A stretch of 64,000 nt of DNA, from NCBI GenBank assembly GCA_003194525.1, contig NBIV01000024.1:248001-312000 (forward strand), in the 5' to 3' direction. Below the pieces are notes generated by a model, which made no database searches, had not been told where the DNA came from, and saw nothing but the letters and a program-made list of their open reading frames with translations. This DNA is from Gracilariopsis chorda (lineage: Eukaryota > Rhodophyta > Florideophyceae > Gracilariales > Gracilariaceae). Position 1 is the stretch's first letter, and every line of letters starts with the position of its first letter. The position numbers and the translations under genes were made by a program. Positions 10,640-22,238 of the stretch are shown here, piece by piece.

Positions 10640-10990
10640 AATGAGAGCGTTGTTAAGGAACTGAGGGATTGCTGTGATGCCCGTAAAGCTGCAGAGGAGG
10701 AGAAGGTTGCACATGGCACTGAAAGTGAGAAGTAGTGAAAGCGCAGCCACTAAAATGCAGCGGCAAAGACAGGACAGCAGGCGAAGCGTGTGGCGGAAGC
10801 GGAAAAAGGTCCACCAACTCGCGAGGCTAAAGCAGCCGAGAAAAGAAAAGAACGAGAAGAGCGTGCAGCTTTGAGTGCCTAGCGTCGCAACCAGTGTGAG
10901 ATGGAGCGCATTCGAAAAGCGGAGGAGCGCACCCGCAACAGGGAAGAGAAAGATTTAAAAAAAACTTGCTCGCGTGTCCACTCGCGCAAC
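10640..10990 (+). pseudogene. Decayed Lys/Glu-rich coiled-coil segment
   Basis: Across frame changes the plus strand reads CDARKAAEEEKVAHGTESEK, AEAEKGPPTREAKAAEKRKE, REERAALSA and RNQCEMERIRKAEERTRNRE. This is the Ala/Lys/Glu helical tail often found at the C-terminus of pogo/jerky-type transposases. Stops break it repeatedly. Being placed between two chromodomain fossils, it is probably part of the same dead mobile unit (inference). Confidence 0.4.
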
Positions 10991-11512
10991 AAATTTAGTG
11001 CACACGAATGCGAATGAAAAGCGTCATAAATTCTGGATGCCGATTAGGTCAGAACAGAATGCTGATCTAAACCGATCGAGGCCACCTCGCCGCGCTAAGG
11101 CGAGGCCATGCGCCTCAAATTATGAACTTGGATAATGAATGTGCGGTCTCCTGGAGCTCCAATAATGAAATTGTTGTTTCTATACCTGTCACACACAGAA
11201 GTCAGGTAAGGATGGTTTAGAAACTAATTCGGAATGTCAATGTTTGTGCGACAATTTCATGTATGCAAATGGCTCAGTTTTGTGTCTCTGTGAAGGTCTG
11301 CCTTACGGAACCCCTTACATCTTGCAAAAGTTTGGAGGAATATGGATAACGATAACTTGTTTGTGTTTTAAACTTGCATTTGATGTCATAGAAAAGGGCA
11401 CCCGCTGATACCACTGCACGAGATTTGGTTCTCAGAATAATCGTTCTGAATTTACATTCCAAACCCGCCCACTAAGGAAAAAGCAGAAGGTGATCCAGCC
11501 TGCAAAGCCGAT

Positions 11513-12240
11513 ATGCTGCGTGCAAAGAGTATTGCTCGTATTATTCAAGGAACTATTGCAGCCAAGCCTTTTGACGATGACAACAACTTACTTAAAGATT
11601 CAAGTGGTAACACGGATGACATTGAGCATGAGATGAAAGAGAATATAGATTTGACGCAAGGAAGAAACGTCGTCCCATTGGACATGCTGGTACACATGGC
11701 AAGAAGCCGAAAATGGAAGAGGTTTTGATGCAAAGTCTGGAGTCTATGACAGAGCTCATGGGGATAATGTCTAATTCCATATGGTCTTCCAACGTGCTGA
11801 CGTCTCTCGGGCATACCGTTAGTATTGAAAAAAAAAGGCTTTCAACACGCAGCTACAATTGACGACGTTTTGCTGCCGCCACTCCCACCCTCGATTGAAC
11901 CATTGGAAACGCGCGCTCCATTCTTTGCAACCACTTCTCTCTGTCTCTTCCGACCAACTCTTCACTAGCCCTACGCTCCCCCAGGCACGAAACACCTCCG
12001 CGGATCCCGTTGAACTCACCTGGACGGCTGTGGTCCCCTGAAACAGATGGCATTAACGGAAGATACAGAACTGGACGACAGACAGGATTATGTGATTGAT
12101 CGGATCGTGTGCGCTGGCCTGAACCACGAAGGCGAAGTGCGCTACAAAGTCCGCCAGTAGGGCTAGAAGCCCTAGGACGATAGTGAGCCCCCAATATTAG
12201 CCATTTCGGATACTATTAGGTCCCGCTATTGCTCAAACAC
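11513..12240 (+). pseudogene. Decayed ORF ending in chromodomain fossil 2
   Basis: ATG 11513 starts a 71-codon frame (MLRAKSIARIIQGTIAAKPF). Broken frames follow that include a Pro-rich stretch (DDVLLPPLPPSIEPLETRAP). Then comes EDTELDDRQDYVIDRIVCAG, LNHEGEVRYKVR, stop, G, stop, KP, stop, DDSEPP. The YVIDRIV / EVRYKVRxxGxxP / DDSEPP layout is a chromodomain in which three codons of the RWYGY core region are stops. Certainly non-functional. It could be the other end of the unit that left fossil 1, or a second copy. Confidence 0.5.
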
Positions 12241-12800
12241 AAGCCACACGAAGTGTGAAATTAAAAAGGGGGATGTCCCTGGCCACAAAGTCGTTTGTAA
12301 TCCCAGTGTCTATTGATAAAGAGTCTATAACAGCTAACGCGGTGAAGAAAGAAAGAGAAGCTTTTAAAAATGATATGACGATTACAATGGTGGACAGCAA
12401 AGACGTGGTGGCTGGTACTAACTCTGCTCCACAGATGCTTGTAGGAAGGTTGTCGAACACATCTATTTCGAGGAAGAAGCAGCAACAAAATCTTTAAAAG
12501 GCTTCGAAAACCACTGGGCGTGCGATTGCGCGGCTCTATGCCCTGTGGGCCTTGTGTGCGTTAAAGCTCGCTATCGCTCACATTCGCCCATTTGGCTTCT
12601 CGAGCTACGGCTCTCGCCCATTGCTCCTTTGTAGTGAAACAATATGCAGCGATTTGATTTTGTCCCATCTTTTTCGTGCGATAGTTAAGTAAACGAACTG
12701 AAAATTGTTTTATACTCGTCTTTTAATTTGCTTCTAGCGTCTGCATTCCCTTTAATCGACCAAAAACGTCCTACCAAACGCTTATGCCTCATTCCTGGCT

Positions 12801-13900
12801 TTATGTATCATTTACCATGACTAGTTGAAGAATAAGGTCTATCGCCGATAGTTCTTCCAACTCCGGTATACCTGAAGCTGGTATTGTGGTTTGGACATGG
12901 ACGATGTTTTCATGAGAACAGCTTCTGTTGTTTCGGAAAACAGAATCACCAAATATTGCATGTCTTGGCTGGGTTATTTCGCTGGATAGCTGTGAGTAAT
13001 ACAAGTCTGATACTGTTGCAGGTTTAATGTCATGCCAGGGTCCAGAGAAGTTAATGGCAGCATGAAGGACCTCCCCAGAGAAATTGAAAGCAAACAAGTT
13101 TTAAAATTCTTCTTGTTTGGTATATCCTTCGAAGTACGCATTCTGCATATTTGGATCTTCGTAGTTCTGAACTTTGAGCCACCTACCATTGGTGATTCTA
13201 AACCCAAACGAACGATTGTTTTCTAGCAATGTGGCAGATGTCTTCTACTCTTCCCATGATCAATACTTGATGTTTAAAGAGTTTGGAAGTTTTTATTCTT
13301 GTTGTTTTGAGAAGTATAAGCGGAGCAAATTCAAGCCACAAACTCAAAGAAGACGGCACAATCCGGAAACGAGGACAACTTTGGTACTCATGTGACTGCG
13401 TTTTAAAGTAACTCAATGCAAGTCGAAGAGAATACACCGATTTCAGAATCAGTTTCCGTCCTTTTTGGGACGGTATGGTGTGGTGTACGCGCGGCATTGA
13501 ATAATGGAGGCATATGATCAAGAACTATAGCTTTTGTGAAGTATTTCGTCACGATCAAATCATCATCCGTCCTGTATTGAAGCATTTTCTGCCAAACAAT
13601 ATGATTGGAACACACAGAGAGATGTGCAATGCTTTTCCATTAGTACTGCACACTGTTATGGGTTCTACGTCCTTTGAGTAGGAGTTTGTGAAGAACTAGA
13701 ACCATCCTGAGTATCGTCGGGCATGCAGTAGCCCGTGCCACGACTGTGACAGACTTTCGTTTCGAATGCATCTGCGCAGTGAAGTATCTGGTAGGAGACA
13801 TGTTACATGGAAAGACCCTCGGAGGGTGCATTCTGATGAATAAATCTAGTACTGCGCATACCAAATTTTGGGGAGCCTGGAATTTTATTATTGGTTACTA
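12801..13900 (-). pseudogene. DDE (Harbinger-like) transposase fossil
   Basis: Joining minus-strand frames gives GRWLKVQNYEDPNMQNAYFE, GYTKQEEF, then an intact stretch at 12801-13097: NLFAFNFSGEVLHAAINFSG, PWHDIKPATVSDLYYSQLSS, RHAIFGDSVF. The (G/P)xWHD motif and the later FGDSVF (second Asp) are DDE_Tnp_4-type landmarks. Upstream frames to about 13.9 kb carry decayed N-terminal sequence with several stops and frameshifts. Divergent from the transposases at 0-2 kb and 20-21 kb, so a separate lineage. Confidence 0.6.
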
Positions 13901-14179
13901 TTTGGTCGTCTGGTCATCTCGTAAGTTATGCGTGCACGCAATTGTATCCAGAATTCTTTAATTCTAGTGTTTGCCCATGGTAGTGGCCAAGAAGTGTCAA
14001 TTTGGGGCAATTACTATGACTCAGGTACATTGGAACCTCACGGTAAATTCGCGAGTCCAATCAAAGACGATGCTGCCACATGCAGCAAATCAGTTTATTT
14101 GCGAGGAAGCTTCCATGCCGTGGCTATTCCCTACGTGGCACCTAGCGCCTTAACCGAAGGAGATTTGATGCTCTAGCTT

Positions 14180-15800
14180 TTTGTGCTCACTTTTTGAGAA
14201 TATTGTCATGTTTATCACGCTCAGCCTTTGATATGTGACGTTGTATAATAGCGGTAATCAAATTAATGTGGTCTTCCGGACTGTGGATCACAGAAACCAT
14301 AACTTGCTTCACATGTTGAAGTGCAGAAACTGTTTACTGCGTTCCTCAGTCGCTGCAGTTGTGGTTTTATCTTTTATCTCCTGAAAACCCGTTTATCGTT
14401 CAGATTTGTAGAGTCTTGTTCTCCATCAGCCACTTGGGTGGCATTTGATCATTTGCGGCCTCTTAACTCTTCATTTCATGAACTGTTTGGTAAAAAGGTG
14501 CCGAATCCCACTACACTCTGCTTTATGTACGATTGTACTTCACGATGATCTCCACTGCGTTACTGCAGAATGTGAGCCTTGTGGTTCCAAAATAGATCTC
14601 TGCAAATCAATAATAATGGCCTTTTCCGTAGAATGCAATGGACTGTATCGCTTTACCTATTTGTTTTGCTTTCCCATTGGCGTGCTGTGGCCTTAAAACC
14701 ATCTCAAAAGCTTATCGAGCAGTTTTCATACGAATTCATTACTCATTGGTCATAAGCCCACGTCAATAGAAGCTCTGTTGACAATTTCCCTGCTAATGGT
14801 CGATATCTGGCCACGGAAAGCTTCTTCTGAAATTCACATTTGCGTGCGAGAAATGTCTAGTCAACAAAAGTTGTTCACGTATGATTTGGGTTTCCTGTTT
14901 GAAACTTTTGTTGATATTGGAGTCACATGGCGGGAAGAAAGGGAGGTATTCTCGGCAAGTTATATTTGGCTCATATTGAACTTCATGTATTGTTCCCCCA
15001 ATTCTGTATCTTTTAATGAGATTGAATCTCTAGAAAAACCGAAGCGGACTTCATATCTGTAACAAATTACCGTACAAACCCAGCAAAGTATTTCAGCAAA
15101 TGCTTCATTGTCTTGGCATCTATTTAATCTTTTAATATACCTCGTATTGTGGTTCCTTTCGAAAACCAGTTAGTGCAACCAAGCCATCCATATTTAGCCA
15201 AAAGTATACACAGCATGTTTCTCTTGCATAGCATTCATCCACCTCGGAACTTCTTGTTTACCCATAACATTGAAGAAAGGAGGTGCTAGTTTTCCGGAAA
15301 TGGACGCAATTGTCAGTCTAGTACGGTGCTTGCCATTGTTTTTGAGGTCAGGTTCCCATCCAGAATCGTGAGTTTTGGACGATGAGAATTCTTTAACTCT
15401 TTCGCCATGCTGCGCACTTACTGTCGTCTCATCTAAGTTCCGTATTCTCTCTGCATCTTCTAATAGGTCTGGCTCTTGCTTCTGGAACTCAGAAGCGTTG
15501 AACGCCAAGTCTTGGCCTGTCCAATTCTTTCCCCTTCGAAGTGTTTATGGCACATGTATTCTGCCCAACGAAAGGTCAGGTCTTGGTTTCTTGCTCGGAC
15601 GGACCACAATGCATCTCAGGAAAGAAGGACGCGTAAATATCTCTTCAGATGCAACTGAACCCATCAGTGTTTTCATGTTGTTTGCTTACAGCGCATATCC
15701 CTCGCTTGCTGCAAACAAAATGCGTTCAACAATTTTGTTCTCTTTGAATTTTTGTGAGTATTGTTGGTCTTCCAGCGCAAACTCTTACTAGTTTGAGGTG
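14180..15800 (-). pseudogene. pogo/jerky-like (DDE_1) transposase fossil
   Basis: The minus strand at 15194-15508 encodes DAERIRNLDETTVSAQHGER, VKEFSSSKTH and TRLTIASISGKLAPPFFNVM. The NxDETxV motif carrying the first catalytic Asp, followed by an SGK(I/L)APPFF strand, is the DDE_1 signature. Upstream (to about 15.8 kb) decayed frames read KFKENKIVERILFAASEGYA and SLGRIHVPQTLRRGKNWTG, resembling the CENP-B-like HTH linker and the LRRGKNxxxxR box of this family. Downstream sequence to about 14.2 kb is broken by many stops. Confidence 0.6.
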
Positions 15801-16304
15801 TCTGTTGAGTTTGTTGGTGCATGTGTAAAACCATACTATCACAGAGCGGGGGCCAAGCGGTAGCTGCCAGCGTTTTCTTTGCTAGAGCATGATAAAATGC
15901 CTGCACCGCGCAGGCTAACCAATGTTGCAGTACCACATGTTTGTCAACCTAACGTCTCACATGTGACACATGACATTAAATGATTTAATCTTCACTATTT
16001 CGATCATTCCAAGGGCTGTTGACAAACCGTGCACATCCAACTGTAAGATTCAACACTGCTGTCGCACCCTTTCATGCCATCATATCCATACTGATCTGCA
16101 ACAGAATTAAGCACTTGAACCAGCTTGCAACTGCTTGAAACCTATATAATCATTTTCCCCCTTCAAGCATTGTGTCACCTTCGACAGAGTAAGTGTCCTG
16201 ACTTATTACTCTGTATTCGGTCCTGGTTCTTGTGATTGTGATGTTTGTCTATTCTATTATGTTTCCTACACCGAACCCGTGCCGAAGTACGGAATGTTGC
16301 TCTA

Positions 16305-17619
16305 TGAAGTACAACGCCCTCAGAGAGGTATTTTTGGCCCTTGCCATATTTCCCAAATGCTTTGGTAATGTAGCAATTGCATGAACTACCGCCCAAAAAT
16401 AGTGGATTGGACACGTGAGACACGGAAGAGACAGTTAGTGGTTGGCCACAGTAGTGGGTATGAACCACCAATGTGGAGTAATTTTCGTTATTTATTTTTA
16501 TTATTTTACACGCATTTATGGGAGGGTTAGTACTTAGTGCGACGGCAAATTGCCGCTGGACCAGAAAAAACTTCCCCAACATGGGACCTCAACCTGGAGC
16601 ATTGGCGCTAGACCTCGCCCCCTTCGCGTGCTCTCTACTTTTCCTCGGAGGGAAGTACCGTATCTTACGGGAAGTCTACCCCCTTTGCCTGTCTGAAGAA
16701 CCCCATTATTGGGACTGTTTCTCCAACTGCTTTGGTGTTCGTCTTTGTATAAGAGTTCCTAACCGACACTGCCATTTGCATCCGTCACTACACTCGTGAC
16801 TCAGTTTACTCTTTCCTTCTTCCCTTCGCAGTGTGGCCTTACCTGTAGGAGAATGACCATTGGGCAAGTGAGGTAATGTGAAGGAACCAGAGGCCTGAGC
16901 TGACAAAGGTCGGATCATTGCTGGATCGTCTGCTCCCTATAGCCAGGTCGGGTGAAGGTGAAAGAGATATGGAAACCTGCCGAATGCCAGAGGACTGTCA
17001 TCTCAGCTGTATTTATGTAGTAATTTTAATTAATTCTTTACGGTCGTTCCCGGACGTCAGAGTGCCTTGTCGACCATATGGGATGGCTCAAGTGCCATTA
17101 AAGACAAGCAAAATTGCACTCGTGTTGCACCCGTATGTAGTTTGTAGACGCCAAAGCCTTCCAAACCATCGCTACCATTCTCCCGACCGTAGAAACCTGA
17201 AATAGCGCCCGCCTATTAGGCCTCGCTGCCATTTGGTGCGCACGTCACCAGCATACACAATGGACTGTCACCTCAGTGCCAGGCTCTCTACCGCTTCTAC
17301 CTCTCAGTAGATTACTACTCAAGTTTGCCAAAGGAAGTAGTATTCTACTACATTACCGTTGCCTGCGGCTCTTCCTTGTACTTCTCACTTCCGTGAGAAC
17401 CTTAACTCTCTCTAAGGCACTCCTTCACACACACCGCTTCCATGGATACCCGATTTTTGCCTCAAAGTTCCTCAGAAAACTGCGACGGGCACTCTCGGCC
17501 TTACAAGCTGACATAGCTGTGATACATCTGGGACGGCTCTACCTAACAAGGTTCACCTCTAGAGGGGAAAGATCGCAACCGTGTTTTGGTGTTTTTCTGC
17601 TTACATGCCCTGCTTCACA
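16305..17619 (+). mobile_element. Degenerate LTR of the hairpin-tiled family, with internal insertion
   Basis: Starts TGAAGTACAACGCCCTCAGA and ends near TGCTTCACA, and aligns along both ends to the LTRs at 100, 49561, 52451 and 63152. Only fragments are conserved (TAGTACTTAGTGCGACGGC, CCTTACAAGCTG). About 450 bp of unrelated sequence sits at roughly 16850-17300. No target duplication is visible (CTCTA versus ATAAG). It is the most diverged family member here and the best material for comparing arms and loops: several hairpins persist with changed sequence (16353-16365, 16702-16713, 16784-16800). Confidence 0.8.
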
Positions 17620-19596
17620 ATAAGTAAAGCTGCGCGAACCCACAGGGTTAAACAGATAAAAGTCCTAAGAGACACTGTGCCGTTGAATATAACGACAGCA
17701 AATGCGGTTAGACTCTGCAAAATGTTGATCACTTTGCGCAGATGGTCGACTCAGACCCGAGCCACAGGTTACTTTAACCTCGGGGTGACACGGTAGAGGC
17801 GTCCCTGCTTAAATACTATTGGGTTGTGATTAACTAAGAATACTACTAATGTAATGCATCACGCCTGTGGTCCACATGTTTGTGTCACTGGGCGGCACGG
17901 CCAGCCACGACGCAACACGACACGGGTGAATCACACCAGCAGTGAGCAAATGCTCGCACGTTTGACACGCGTCCATCTGTCCCAGATATCATAATCTCAA
18001 CCTGCTAAGGTACACCAAATTACACCCACGCTGAATTTCAGACAAACTTCCAGGGATTCAATGAGACCTGAGTTGAACCGATGCCACGTCAGTACGTCGT
18101 CATCCATGATTCACCATGACTAGGGGACCTGCGCATGCACATTGATCTACAAACATAGGATGATGTAGCAGTTGCATTTGGGGGTGTGTTCAGGTATTAT
18201 TAGTTGGGTCAGCTTTGCTGTGCAGTACAAACGTATCATTATAATCCCTGTTTCGTTGAGATACGACCTCACCTGGCGGGTTGGGGTTGGAATGGTGTTA
18301 GTGTAGGAGGTTATGCCTTGGGGGAATGTATTTTGCTTGTGCGGTTGGAGTTCGGTTTTTCGAATTGTTTGGATCTCGACATCGGTTGCTGATGTGTTCG
18401 CATCGTACACCAAGAGCCGTTTGGTACATACAGAGTTGTTGCACCGGGATCCTGCGAAATGGGTAGTCTTGTTGACGGTAAGTTAAACGGGTGTGGTAAA
18501 ATTTGGGGTAACGACCGTATTACCCAGTAAAGTATTGTGTGGTGGGAAGCACGGACGAGTAATTTTGAGGTGGTTGGTATAAGATCAGTCGGGATTCGAA
18601 GACCTTTGTGTATTGAAGAATTTTGTCCGGTTTGTTGCGGAGTATGTTTCTTAGAATGTGTTTTATCACGGCATTCTCCTTGAGTTTGAGTATGATGAAG
18701 TCGATAGGGGTATCCTCGGGTGCGATGTTAAGGTAGCAAGCGGCGACCATTTTCTGGAGGACAGAACTGTGTGTTTTTAGGCATATGTGCGGATGGTTGG
18801 TGTTATGTACTAGTACAGTATAAATTCGTCTTCTGTCTTCAAGAATTTGTGGTCTTATTTGTTCAATGTTTTATATATGTGATGATCTTCTGTTTGTAGC
18901 TGTAAGGGATGGGCTCCTCTTTGGGCACTAAAAAGACCTAAGTATTTCGATAGATGCACTGTTTAATGCCGCGGACAGCAGCCAAATATGTCAACCTTGG
19001 AATGTGTCAAGTTTTATGTCGTCACTGGGCGGGCAAGGCTTTCCAGTGAAATGAGTCAAGGCTTTGATCATGGTACCATATTTTTTAGGGTGAGATAATA
19101 CAGGCATAGTTATTGGTGTCAAATTTCGGGATCTTTTGCGATTTTGTGGTATTTGTGGGGGTTTAATGAAAGAAAGGAATTTGTTGTGTAGTGTCCTGCA
19201 ATTGATGCGTATCATTAGTTACGAGTCATGTGTTATGAAGTAGTTGTGGAGTATGTTGGTCTAAGCCTAGTTCTTGTTGTAGGCCCTGGGCAAGTTATTG
19301 TATGCAGGAATCCGTTGTGAGGTTGGGTTTGTGTCGTTGATGGTCAGCGTACTGCCCATATTCTGAGAGTAGAGTTCTCTGACTCCTCTTTTATTCTTCG
19401 ACGTCGTCTATGCCAAGTATTGCTGTTTCTACTGTAGTGCTTGTTTGACAGTTTGGGAAAGCCCTTGCGCTATGCTGCGCAAGGTGGTGGCTCGAATAAG
19501 CTTAAGTATCCTCTGAGAACCAGCAATGCAAGAAAGCCTTTTTGACCAAAGTTTGATCCGAAAAGAATAAAAGCTATGTTCACTTTGGCCCTAGCT
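17620..19596. other. No gene supported; AT-rich spacer
   Basis: I see no frame with family features. The minus-strand frame at 18520-18750 (MVAACYLNIAPEDTPIDFII and KLKENAVIKHILRNILRNK) has a protein-like composition. Continuing frames on both sides are full of stops, so at most it is a fossil of an unrecognised gene. Confidence 0.4.
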
Positions 19597-20052
19597 ACTA
19601 GAGGAACTACGCAGTACGAAATTCGTATCTTTTTCGTGGTAACTTCTCATGAAACTGAGGGCCGTTCTATGACTTTCTTAATCTGTGAACAGTTAACTCT
19701 GAATTAAAAAACTTTCGATTTCTGTCCATTTTTGTTGTCTCAATGAAAAAGAGGACAAAGCTGGAAGGACATTTCCATTACATGTGGAAGAGTATTCATC
19801 CCTCCAATTCCATATCATGACTCGACTCACTCTTTCTCCGAGCACTACCATTTTCTTCAGCCTCGTTCGAAATCAAGCATTTCAAAAGCCTACGAAAAAA
19901 AAAGGAGACGAACTACGATGTTGTGTATTTTCCACATTATGTAGACTGAAATATACGCGCAACTCGAACAAACCGACAATCGAGCATTCAGATGCGTCCT
20001 ACCTCGAAGAGCGTTTGATACAGAAGCACATCTTGAGAGTATTTCCGACATT

Positions 20053-21060
20053 ATGTTCCGGAGGATTTACCGTATTTCCAAATCTAAATTTTTGTTTCTG
20101 CTATCTAAAGTACAAACCAGAATACAACGACGCCAGAATAACGTTTCTAACATTGCACGTTCTTTACATCCTTCAGTTATGCTGTTTGTTACTTTAATAA
20201 TGCTAGCAGAAGCAAGTTATCTTGACGTTTCGTGGCCGTATGGTATTGGAACTTCAACGGTGTACCTTATTTTTTATGAGACACTACTATCCTTGGATAG
20301 TATTTTGCCCCAACTACAATTTCCAGTCACAGAACAAGAGTGTTCAGAACAAGCAGAACTTTTTCAGTGCTTGAGAAACAGTCCTTTTCATGGTATCATC
20401 GCCGCGTTGGACGGAATTGCAATTGAAATTCGTTGCCCTACTCTTCAAGACGCGCCGGATCCAAAGAAGTATTACAACCGTAAGAAGTTTTTTGCTCTTT
20501 GTGTGCAAGCAACAGTACAGGCAAACTACAAATTCTCGTTTGTGTCAGCCCGTCAATCTGGTGGGACTCATGATTCTACTGCGTTCAGTAATACAAAACT
20601 CTTCAATCTACTGCATGGTGACGAACTGCCAACGTGGGTGGCGGTCATGTCGGACGATGCGTACTCAAACAAGTTTAGAGTTTTAACGCCTTACTGTGGT
20701 CGAAACCTCACAACAAAACATGACGCGTATAATGCATATCATTCTTTAACGCGATCATGCGTGGAGCCGGCATTTGGAATGCTGATATGTCGTTTTGGTA
20801 TATTCTGGTCTGCGATAAGATATTCTTTGCGTCAAACTACTCTTATAATTCTGGTGGCTTGTACATTGCACAACTTCCTAATTGACTACGCTAACGAAAG
20901 TTTGTATGAATATATTCCTCATCATGAGGACAACCATGTAGCCGCAACTTTCTTAGTTCACTTCCAAGACAGATTACCTACCGAGCGAGATAATATGCGC
21001 GCGAGAAACCGTGCCAGAGGGAGCTCTTTGCTCAGAGATGAACTGGGAGACAATCTGTAG
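20053..21060 (+). CDS. HARBI1-like DDE transposase, open
   Basis: 335-residue open frame of the Harbinger element. DDE_Tnp_4 nuclease landmarks are all present: AALDGIAIEIRCP (Asp120), GGTHDSTAF (HD at 173-174), VMSDDAY (second Asp, about 201) and SCVEPAFGML (Glu238), with a helical N-terminal segment before them. The protein excises and reinserts the element by binding its TIRs, normally with a Myb-like partner. The frame stays coding-like upstream of ATG 20053 (RRAFDTEAHLESISDI) back to a stop near 19942 with no earlier ATG, so a short 5' exon may exist. No internal stop: possibly still active or very recently so. Confidence 0.85.
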   Translation: MFRRIYRISKSKFLFLLSKVQTRIQRRQNNVSNIARSLHPSVMLFVTLIMLAEASYLDVSWPYGIGTSTVYLIFYETLLSLDSILPQLQFPVTEQECSEQAELFQCLRNSPFHGIIAALDGIAIEIRCPTLQDAPDPKKYYNRKKFFALCVQATVQANYKFSFVSARQSGGTHDSTAFSNTKLFNLLHGDELPTWVAVMSDDAYSNKFRVLTPYCGRNLTTKHDAYNAYHSLTRSCVEPAFGMLICRFGIFWSAIRYSLRQTTLIILVACTLHNFLIDYANESLYEYIPHHEDNHVAATFLVHFQDRLPTERDNMRARNRARGSSLLRDELGDNL

Positions 21061-21733
21061 AGAATGTTACACTTTGTTCTTGAGACATATTAGTTGAAAG
21101 ATCTACAGCTACAACTCCATTCGTAATAATTGGTACGTCTCCTCTGACGTATTCAATTTCTTCATCGCTATTTTCTCTGCGTACAATTCTCACCGTAGTT
21201 GATGCAAGTTCCTGCGTCCAATCATTGTTGTGGTTAGAATTTAGGTGGTCAGTATTCAGTTTTCTAATCTGCTGCATAGCAATCGATCTTTGCACCATAT
21301 TATGTGCCAGCAAAAGTTGTTTGGTTGAAAGGCGAGCGTTCTGTGCGCCTATTATCTTCACATCTTTGAGAATAGCCTTGCATGTCTGATAATCGAGTGA
21401 AGCAGCTTTGATTAAACATTCAACTTTCTAGACTGTTTTTGGCGCTTGAATTGTGTCTGATTGGGTTGAATCATGTTGGCTAGTCGATAATCTCTCCAAC
21501 TTGGAAGAAGAGTTATGCTGCTCATGGTGTTGTGACGTATTCGAGCCGGCGGCGTAAACTGCGCTTGTGTCCATCTTCTTGTAAAAGTTGATTGAAAGGA
21601 TGTCACTCAACAAGCGAGGGTATGCAGATGAGTTAAAGTGTTGTTCACATGACTGCCGAAACTTGTGGGCTGCAGACGGAAACGAAATTTGGTAAGCATG
21701 TTTTGCAACGTGCTGTCGTTTTATTGGACGTCT
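21032..21733 (-). pseudogene. Second ORF of the Harbinger element, one in-frame stop
   Basis: The minus strand is open from a stop at 21734 through KRQHVAKHAYQISFPSAAHK, CEQHFNSSAYPRLLSDILSI and SKLERLSTSQHDSTQSDTIQ, with one TAG at 21428-21430. It continues in the same frame to 21032 (KAASLDYQTCKAILKDVKII, LLLAHNMVQRSIAMQQIRKL). It overlaps the transposase 3' end by 29 bp, tail to tail. Position and orientation fit the Myb/SANT-like accessory protein of Harbinger elements, but the Myb domain itself is not evident, so this role is inferred. The amber stop suggests the copy is non-autonomous. Confidence 0.55.
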
Positions 21734-22238
21734 TCAGACTTCGCCTTCACTGTTTCCGCGTAAATAAAGTCATAGAACGGCCCTGAGATACGACTTTTGT
21801 ACTGTTTTGAGTTTACGCAACACGAAATTCGTACCCTGGACAGAATGAACATGTTTCCACGGGTCGTCCGTGGCTGTCCATATGCCACCCACCAGATTAC
21901 AAGATTCAATCAGTTGCCATCTTTTTATAGCACAGCTACGAAACACAGTTTGGTATCTTTCTGATATCTACGACAACAAATTTGGTATCTCAACGTGTTT
22001 TTCGTACCCTGTACTGCGTGTCATACGTTTCTACGATAAACGCTACGAATTTGGTGCTGCGTAAATCCTCTACTGGCCCCTCTGTACAAAACCGCAGGCG
22101 CAACACGAGCCAACTGGGCAGCTCGGAAAGCAAAAGAAAAAAAACGCAGCTTTACAGTAAGAAAAAACAAAACAAACAAAAAGAAGCCAATGGACTAAAA
22201 ACACAAAAAAAGAAAACAACAATAAAAGCACAAGTTTG

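Larger units (their letters stand above)
19659..21783 (+). mobile_element. PIF/Harbinger DNA transposon, 18-bp TIRs, TSD TGA
   Basis: Perfect terminal inverted repeats GGGCCGTTCTATGACTTT (19659-19676, inverted at 21766-21783) are bounded by the 3-bp duplication TGA (19656-19658 and 21784-21786). GGG-starting TIRs and 3-bp TNA duplications are typical of PIF/Harbinger. Inside are a full-length transposase frame (plus) and a second, tail-to-tail frame (minus), the usual two-gene Harbinger plan. The element is nested in the TIR element at 19601-22070. Confidence 0.9.
19601..22070. mobile_element. Outer non-autonomous TIR element (about 350 bp before nested insertion), TSD TA
   Basis: Left end GAGGAACTACGCAGTACGAA at 19601 is matched by the inverted right end GAGGATTTACGCAGCACCAA finishing at 22070, both running on into ATTCGTA. 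TA dinucleotides lie immediately outside (19599-19600 and 22071-22072). A sub-terminal copy of the motif occurs at 21812-21836. Without the nested Harbinger insertion the element is only about 350 bp and non-coding, that is, a MITE with a TA target site. Confidence 0.6.
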
